Below are positions 59,731-64,000 of a stretch of 64,000 nucleotides of DNA, in pieces. Positions within the stretch are counted from its first letter, which is position 1. Each line of letters opens with the position of its first letter. The position numbers and the translations under genes are program-made. The stretch comes from Arthrobacter_H sp030452125 (GTDB taxonomy: Bacteria; Actinomycetota; Actinomycetes; Actinomycetales; Micrococcaceae). Where the stretch lies: assembly GCA_052379645.1 (NCBI GenBank), contig JBQSYU010000001.1; one strand, 5' to 3'. The notes below the pieces were generated by a model. It had not been told where the DNA came from, did not search any database, and saw nothing but the letters and a program-made list of their open reading frames with translations.

Positions 59731-60138
59731 TCAGTCAATGACGGCGGCAACCGCTTCGATCTCGACCAGCTGGTCGTCGTAGCCCAACACCGTCACGCCC
59801 ATCAACGTGCTCGGCACGTCGTGTTCTCCGAAGGCATCGCGCACGACCTCCCAGGCCGTAACAAGATTGCTCTGCGAAGAAGATGCGACCAGCACGCGAG
59901 TGCTGATGACATCCTGGATCGTCGCGCCAGAAGCGGCGAGAGCACGCTTCATCGTTTCGATACATGCGGCAGCCTGGCCCGCGTAATCGCCGACCGCGAC
60001 GGTGGTACCGTGCTCGTCAAGCGGGCACGATCCGGCGAGGAAGATCAACCGAGAGTCCTTCGGTGCTGTGGCCGCATACGCGTACTCGGCGACGTCTGAG
60101 AGGCCGGAAGCGCGGATCAACTGAACGGAACTCGGCAT
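59731..60138 (-). CDS. RidA/YjgF family protein
   Basis: 135 aa from ATG at 60138; ATG at 60147 is close by. The family core is seen in LIFLAGSCPLDEHG, GQAAACIETMKRALAASGA and the catalytic Arg region VISTRVLVAS, with the closing LVEIEAVAAV. RidA proteins hydrolyse reactive enamines or imines. It is convergent with the GNAT gene and looks like cargo. Confidence 0.85.
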   Translation of the reverse strand: MPSSVQLIRASGLSDVAEYAYAATAPKDSRLIFLAGSCPLDEHGTTVAVGDYAGQAAACIETMKRALAASGATIQDVISTRVLVASSSQSNLVTAWEVVRDAFGEHDVPSTLMGVTVLGYDDQLVEIEAVAAVID

Positions 60139-60357
60139 GCCCCTCATTCTCTCAGGACAGTCGCCGCCGTCATGTCCGCGCCACCTGACCCCGTGCCGCC
60201 GACCTTGCCGAGCACGCTCCGCACGCGCCACCTATGTACCCCGCCTTCCACCCCAGCACCCATTCTCTCGCCCCAATCTCAGAATGAACGTATCCTAAGT
60301 GCCGTAGTTGCTGATACGCTAGATGCCCAATGAGGCGGCGGAAGGGCGGTGGTCGGG

Positions 60358-63300
60358 ATGCATGGCGGCGTGATCCCGTTCCGGGGCACCGGGGCTGATG
60401 CGCTGCGCTATGTCGAGTCCGACCGCTCCCGCGCCGACGACTACTACCTCGGCGCGGAGACGACCGTCGCGCAGTTCGCGGCGCTCGACGGATCGGGCGC
60501 GGTGACCGCTGAGCTGGCCCTTGACCCTGCCGCGTATGCGGGGTGGGTGGACTGGGTGAACCCGCTCACGGGTGAGTCGATGGGAAGACCTCGGGGTGCG
60601 GGGTCGGATCGCAAGGCGTCGCCCCGGTTCATGGAGATGGTCATCAACACGCCCAAGTCGCTGTCGATCGCCGCCGCTCTGCACCCGGAGGTCTCCGACG
60701 CTCTCGATGCCGCCCAGCAGGACGCTTTGGCGGAGATTCGGCGCTGGCTCGCCCTCCACTCCGTGACTCGCGTGGGGTCGCTGGGGGCGCAGGAGGTCGT
60801 GCCCGTCGAGCAGATGCACGTCGTCGGCATCACCCACAGAACGAGCAGAGCGGGTGATCCGCACCGGCACATTCACATGCAGATCGGCACAAGGGTATGG
60901 GCGGCCGGGAAATGGCGGGGCCTGTTCACCGCCGCGCTGTTCAAGCAGCAGAGCGCGATCCGCGCCCTGGGCACCGCGGTGATCGCCGCCAGCCCCGAAC
61001 TGCATGCTGTGCTTGACCGGCACGGCCTGACTCTCGACCCCGTGACCGGCGAGGTGGCCCAGTTGCAGCCGTTCAACGCGCTCATGTCGAAGCGCGGCAA
61101 GCAAGTAGGCGAGAACCTCGAACGCCTCGAAACCGAATGGGATCACGCGCACCCCGGCGAAAGCATGGGGCCGGTCGTCGCCACCCGGCTGCAAGCCGAA
61201 GCATGGGCCTACCAGCGGCCTGCGAAGAAACCCACCTCCCTCGCCGAGGAAACCGGCTGGGTGACGGAGCTGCGCGAGGCCGGATACGACCCCGCAACAT
61301 TGCAACGGCCAGCGCCGCGCGCATCGGTGCGATTGGACGAGTTGAGTGTGCAGGAGGTTGCATCCCGCGCGCTGGATCGTTGCGCCGCTTCCAGTTCCGC
61401 GTGGACGGCGCACACGGTGACTGAGCACGCGGCGCGGATCATGACCCAGTACGGCGTGCAAGCATCTCCTGCCGAGATACGAGAGTTCATCACGGCGGCG
61501 TCGCGGTTGGCGTTGGAGGATTGCTTCTCGATCCTCCCACCGGACAAGCCTGCGCTGGAGCATGTGGCGCATCTGACGAGCGTGCGCGTCATGCAAGCCG
61601 AAACCGAACTGCGCGACCTCCTCACCGCCCGCATACCCAAGATCGAGCCGGCAGTGCCGGACGTGCGCCAGTTGGCGCAGGCCGCCGGCCTCGACGTCGG
61701 GCAGACGGAAGCGGCAGCAGCACTCGCATCGGCTGATCCGCTGGTGGTCGTGGAAGGGGCAGCGGGCAGTGGGAAGACGACCATGCTTGCCACGGCCATC
61801 CAAGCTGCCGAGCGGGAAAGTCGAGCAACGCGGGTGGTTGCGCCGACGAAGAAGGCCGCCGACGTCGCACACCAGACGCTCGGGGTTCCTGCGGATTCGG
61901 TGGCGGCGCTCGTCCACGCGCATGGCTACCGCTGGAACGCCGATGGCGTATGGACACGCCTGGAACCCGGCGACACCGATCCTGAGACCGGACGCACCTA
62001 TACCGGCCCACCCGATGCGGCATGCCTCCGAGCGGGTGAGCGGATTGTCGTGGACGAGGCGGGCATGCTCGACCAGGACAGTGCCATCGCCCTGTTCACC
62101 GTTGCCGCCGAGTCGGGCGCGACGGTTGCGCTTGTGGGTGACCGGGCGCAACTGCCAGCCGTCGGCAGAGGCGGGGTGCTCGATATGGCCGCGCAGATTC
62201 GCGGCCGCACCATCGACATGGCCGAAGTCCACCGCTTCACCGATCCCGCCTACGCCGAACTGTCGGTGCGGTTGCGGGAACGGAACGATCCCGGCAAGGT
62301 CTTCGACCAACTTGCCGCGCTCGGCCTGATCCGCCTACACGCCGACGCCGAGCACCTGCACGAGCACATCGCCCGCAACCGGAAGGATGGGGAGGCGGTC
62401 ACGGTCGCCACCAACGACGAAGCCGCCCGCCTGAACGAGCACATCCGCGACCAACGCGCAGGTGCTGGGGCCGTGGACGACGCCGCGCCTATGACAGGCA
62501 GCGACGGCCTCCCCATTAGTTGCGGTGATCTGATCCAGACGCGGAAGAACGACACCATCCTGGGGGTCGCGAACCGGCAACTGTGGATCGTGCAGCACGT
62601 CGAGGTTGACGGCACCGTGTGGGCGGCCGAAGGAAGCAGTGACCGCAAACGCGAGCACTCCGTGCGCCTGCCTGCCGCGTATGTCGCCGGGCATGCGCAT
62701 CTTGCTTATGCTTCGACCGCGTACGGGGTGCAGGGCGTCACCGCCAAGGGGTCGCACACGATCCTTAGCGACGCGATGAGCGGAGCCGCCGTGTACGTCG
62801 GCATGACCCGAGGCACCAGCGAGAACCAGCTACACATCATCGCCGAGAGTCTGCCCGCCGCGCGTGAGCAGTTCATTGACGCACTCGAACGCGACCGCGC
62901 AGACCGAGGACTCCCCCACGCCACACAGCAAGCAGCAGAAGCCGTGCGCGGTCTCGTGGATGACGGCCCCGCGAAACTCGTCAGCACCGAAGTAGTTGCG
63001 CTGATTCGACGTGCCGAACAAGCCGAGGCTCGAGCGGCACAGTGGCAGCAAGCCGCCGAAGCCCTGGACGACCTATACACGCGGCAGCGCGCCGAACGCG
63101 ACCATGTAGTCCAGGCGAACAAGGAAGCTAAGCAGCAGGTTGAACTCGTACGTTCTGAGGTCGCCGAGCCGCTGACCGCGCAGGCACGGGAAGCGTTCAC
63201 CAATTGGCAAGCCGCCGATGCCGCTGAGAAGACCGCCCACGAGAAGGCGTGGATCGTGGGGAGGCTCAAGAAGCGTCGCGCGACTGCCGAACACGACGCC

Positions 63301-63813
63301 GCGCGAGGTGTCGCCCGAGACGTGGAGCGGGTGCTCAAGAGAGCGTGGGGTGATCTGCCCCGATGGAACGAGGGGGAGAATGCGTGGGTCGAGCGCGTCA
63401 CCCGTCCCCGGATCGATGCCGACCCGCGCGTGATCGAAGCCGAGCAACAGCACGCGACCGCTGCGCAGGCGTTGCATGCCGCGCTGGAACCGAACCCGTG
63501 GCCCAGCCTGGGCGTCTACGCCCGCATCTTCGGAGAAGAGACCGTGCGGCAGAACCCCGGCGCGTACGTCAACGCGCGCCCCGCACGCCTGGTCGAAGAC
63601 GCGACCCGCACCGCTCAGCACGCCCGTGCCGAAGCAGATGCGCTTTGCACGCTGACCCCGGCCGAGGCGGTCGAACGGATTAGGCAGACTCGTGCATCGG
63701 AGGAGGCTAAGCGCGAGGCTGCCCGCATGCTTGCCGAGCGCGAGCGCCAACTACGCGCCTCCCGATTTGCCTCCACCGATCCACGCCGTGGTGGGCCAAG
63801 CCTGGGCCGGTGA
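60358..63813 (+). CDS. MobF/TrwC-type relaxase with RecD2-like helicase domain
   Basis: 1151 aa from ATG at 60358 (GTG at 60349 is an alternative). The relaxase domain has paired Tyr residues near the N-terminus (DDYYLG) and the three-His motif in GDPHRHIHMQIG (His near 169, 171, 173). The helicase domain has Walker A GAAGSGKTT (about 467-475), VVDEAGMLDQ and the late AYGVQGVTAKG. A coiled-coil C-terminal third follows. It nicks oriT and unwinds the transferred strand in conjugation. No type IV secretion or coupling genes are in the window. Confidence 0.9.
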   Translation: MHGGVIPFRGTGADALRYVESDRSRADDYYLGAETTVAQFAALDGSGAVTAELALDPAAYAGWVDWVNPLTGESMGRPRGAGSDRKASPRFMEMVINTPKSLSIAAALHPEVSDALDAAQQDALAEIRRWLALHSVTRVGSLGAQEVVPVEQMHVVGITHRTSRAGDPHRHIHMQIGTRVWAAGKWRGLFTAALFKQQSAIRALGTAVIAASPELHAVLDRHGLTLDPVTGEVAQLQPFNALMSKRGKQVGENLERLETEWDHAHPGESMGPVVATRLQAEAWAYQRPAKKPTSLAEETGWVTELREAGYDPATLQRPAPRASVRLDELSVQEVASRALDRCAASSSAWTAHTVTEHAARIMTQYGVQASPAEIREFITAASRLALEDCFSILPPDKPALEHVAHLTSVRVMQAETELRDLLTARIPKIEPAVPDVRQLAQAAGLDVGQTEAAAALASADPLVVVEGAAGSGKTTMLATAIQAAERESRATRVVAPTKKAADVAHQTLGVPADSVAALVHAHGYRWNADGVWTRLEPGDTDPETGRTYTGPPDAACLRAGERIVVDEAGMLDQDSAIALFTVAAESGATVALVGDRAQLPAVGRGGVLDMAAQIRGRTIDMAEVHRFTDPAYAELSVRLRERNDPGKVFDQLAALGLIRLHADAEHLHEHIARNRKDGEAVTVATNDEAARLNEHIRDQRAGAGAVDDAAPMTGSDGLPISCGDLIQTRKNDTILGVANRQLWIVQHVEVDGTVWAAEGSSDRKREHSVRLPAAYVAGHAHLAYASTAYGVQGVTAKGSHTILSDAMSGAAVYVGMTRGTSENQLHIIAESLPAAREQFIDALERDRADRGLPHATQQAAEAVRGLVDDGPAKLVSTEVVALIRRAEQAEARAAQWQQAAEALDDLYTRQRAERDHVVQANKEAKQQVELVRSEVAEPLTAQAREAFTNWQAADAAEKTAHEKAWIVGRLKKRRATAEHDAARGVARDVERVLKRAWGDLPRWNEGENAWVERVTRPRIDADPRVIEAEQQHATAAQALHAALEPNPWPSLGVYARIFGEETVRQNPGAYVNARPARLVEDATRTAQHARAEADALCTLTPAEAVERIRQTRASEEAKREAARMLAERERQLRASRFASTDPRRGGPSLGR

Positions 63814-64000
63814 GCCGAGCCGTGGCATGAGTGTTCTTATACTTCTGGGGCGCTTCCGCAGGCGATTATCAACCCCGAGTAATCCGTTCGCAACGCTGAT
63901 CTCCCGGTCTCGGGGGCTAACTACCGACCGGATGCAGCCGTCGGCGCGCGCCGCGAGCAAGGACGGCGCGACCAGCTCTCATTGTCATCGCGTGTTCGCG
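63814..64000. other. Window end, no gene seen
   Basis: 187 bp after the relaxase stop contain no frame with supporting features. The element probably continues to the right. Confidence 0.5.

Larger units (their letters stand above)
56432..64000. mobile_element. Left part of an integrated mobile element at tRNA-Ala
   Basis: From the tRNA-Ala 3' end to the window edge the genes are those of an integrative and conjugative or mobilisable element: serine recombinase, putative regulator, cargo (GNAT, RidA) and a MobF relaxase. The conserved core gene order stops exactly at the tRNA. No second copy of the tRNA 3' end is seen before 64000, so the right end lies outside. The exact left junction is uncertain and could lie between about 56400 and 56490. 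Confidence 0.8.

Noticed and set aside
60289..60318. CGTATC/GATACG inverted repeat before the relaxase gene as oriT
   Set aside because: The arms are only 6 bp with an 18 bp gap; the position is attractive, but nic sites cannot be recognised from this alone.
60319..62310. Long open frame of 663 codons on the minus strand
   Set aside because: It lies fully antisense to the relaxase gene, is rich in Arg, Gly and His as expected of a shadow of a GC-rich gene, and has no recognisable domain.
1..64000. CRISPR arrays, rRNA genes, complete insertion sequences
   Set aside because: No regularly spaced direct repeats, no rRNA sequence and no intact transposase were found on reading both strands.

Overview
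The window is a 64 kb piece of a high-G+C actinobacterial chromosome centred on the replication origin. The order rpmH-dnaA-dnaN-gnd-recF-dciA(DUF721)-gyrB-gyrA-DUF3566-tRNA-Ile-DLW39-tRNA-Ala, with rnpA-yidD-yidC-khpB-rsmG-parA-parB running leftward from rpmH, is typical of Micrococcales (Micrococcaceae-like); the genus cannot be fixed from sequence alone.

Left arm, 1-18.5 kb: a beta-propeller/MoaD-like pair, a SLAC1/TDT transporter coupled to a pirin, dnaB, the rpsF-ssb-rpsR-rplI operon, an M18 aminopeptidase, and a leftward block holding two two-component systems around one ABC exporter plus a GT87 membrane glycosyltransferase.

18.6-25.5 kb: a tightly coupled rightward cluster for a sialic-acid-like (nonulosonic acid) glycan. 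It has a CMP-sugar synthetase fused to a KdsC-like phosphatase, a NeuB-type synthase without its SAF domain, a GT2, a polysialyltransferase-like protein and two further GT-like proteins. No exporter is visible. A cell-wall Kdn or sialate polymer (teichulosonic acid type) is the most economical inference.

25.6-36.9 kb: ino1, fhs, an unexplained leftward string of small ORFs with strong Shine-Dalgarno sites, a histidine phosphatase, CCA-adding enzyme, NUDIX hydrolase, MurJ with a separate pseudokinase-like partner, and trxB-trxA.

36.9-46.5 kb: the segregation and origin region. There are seven parS or parS-like sites: three in a gene-free 1.1 kb stretch, one as the loop of the parB terminator, two inside the parB linker and one upstream of parA. 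DnaA-box clusters lie on both sides of dnaA. A third DnaA-box cluster with an AT-rich centre sits about 39 kb away, upstream of dnaB.

46.5-56.4 kb: dnaN through gyrA and the tRNA pair. From tRNA-Ala to the right edge lies the start of an integrated mobile element: a large serine recombinase whose C-terminus is encoded antisense to tRNA-Ala, a putative HTH regulator, GNAT and RidA cargo, and a MobF/TrwC-type relaxase-helicase. The other end of the element is outside the window.
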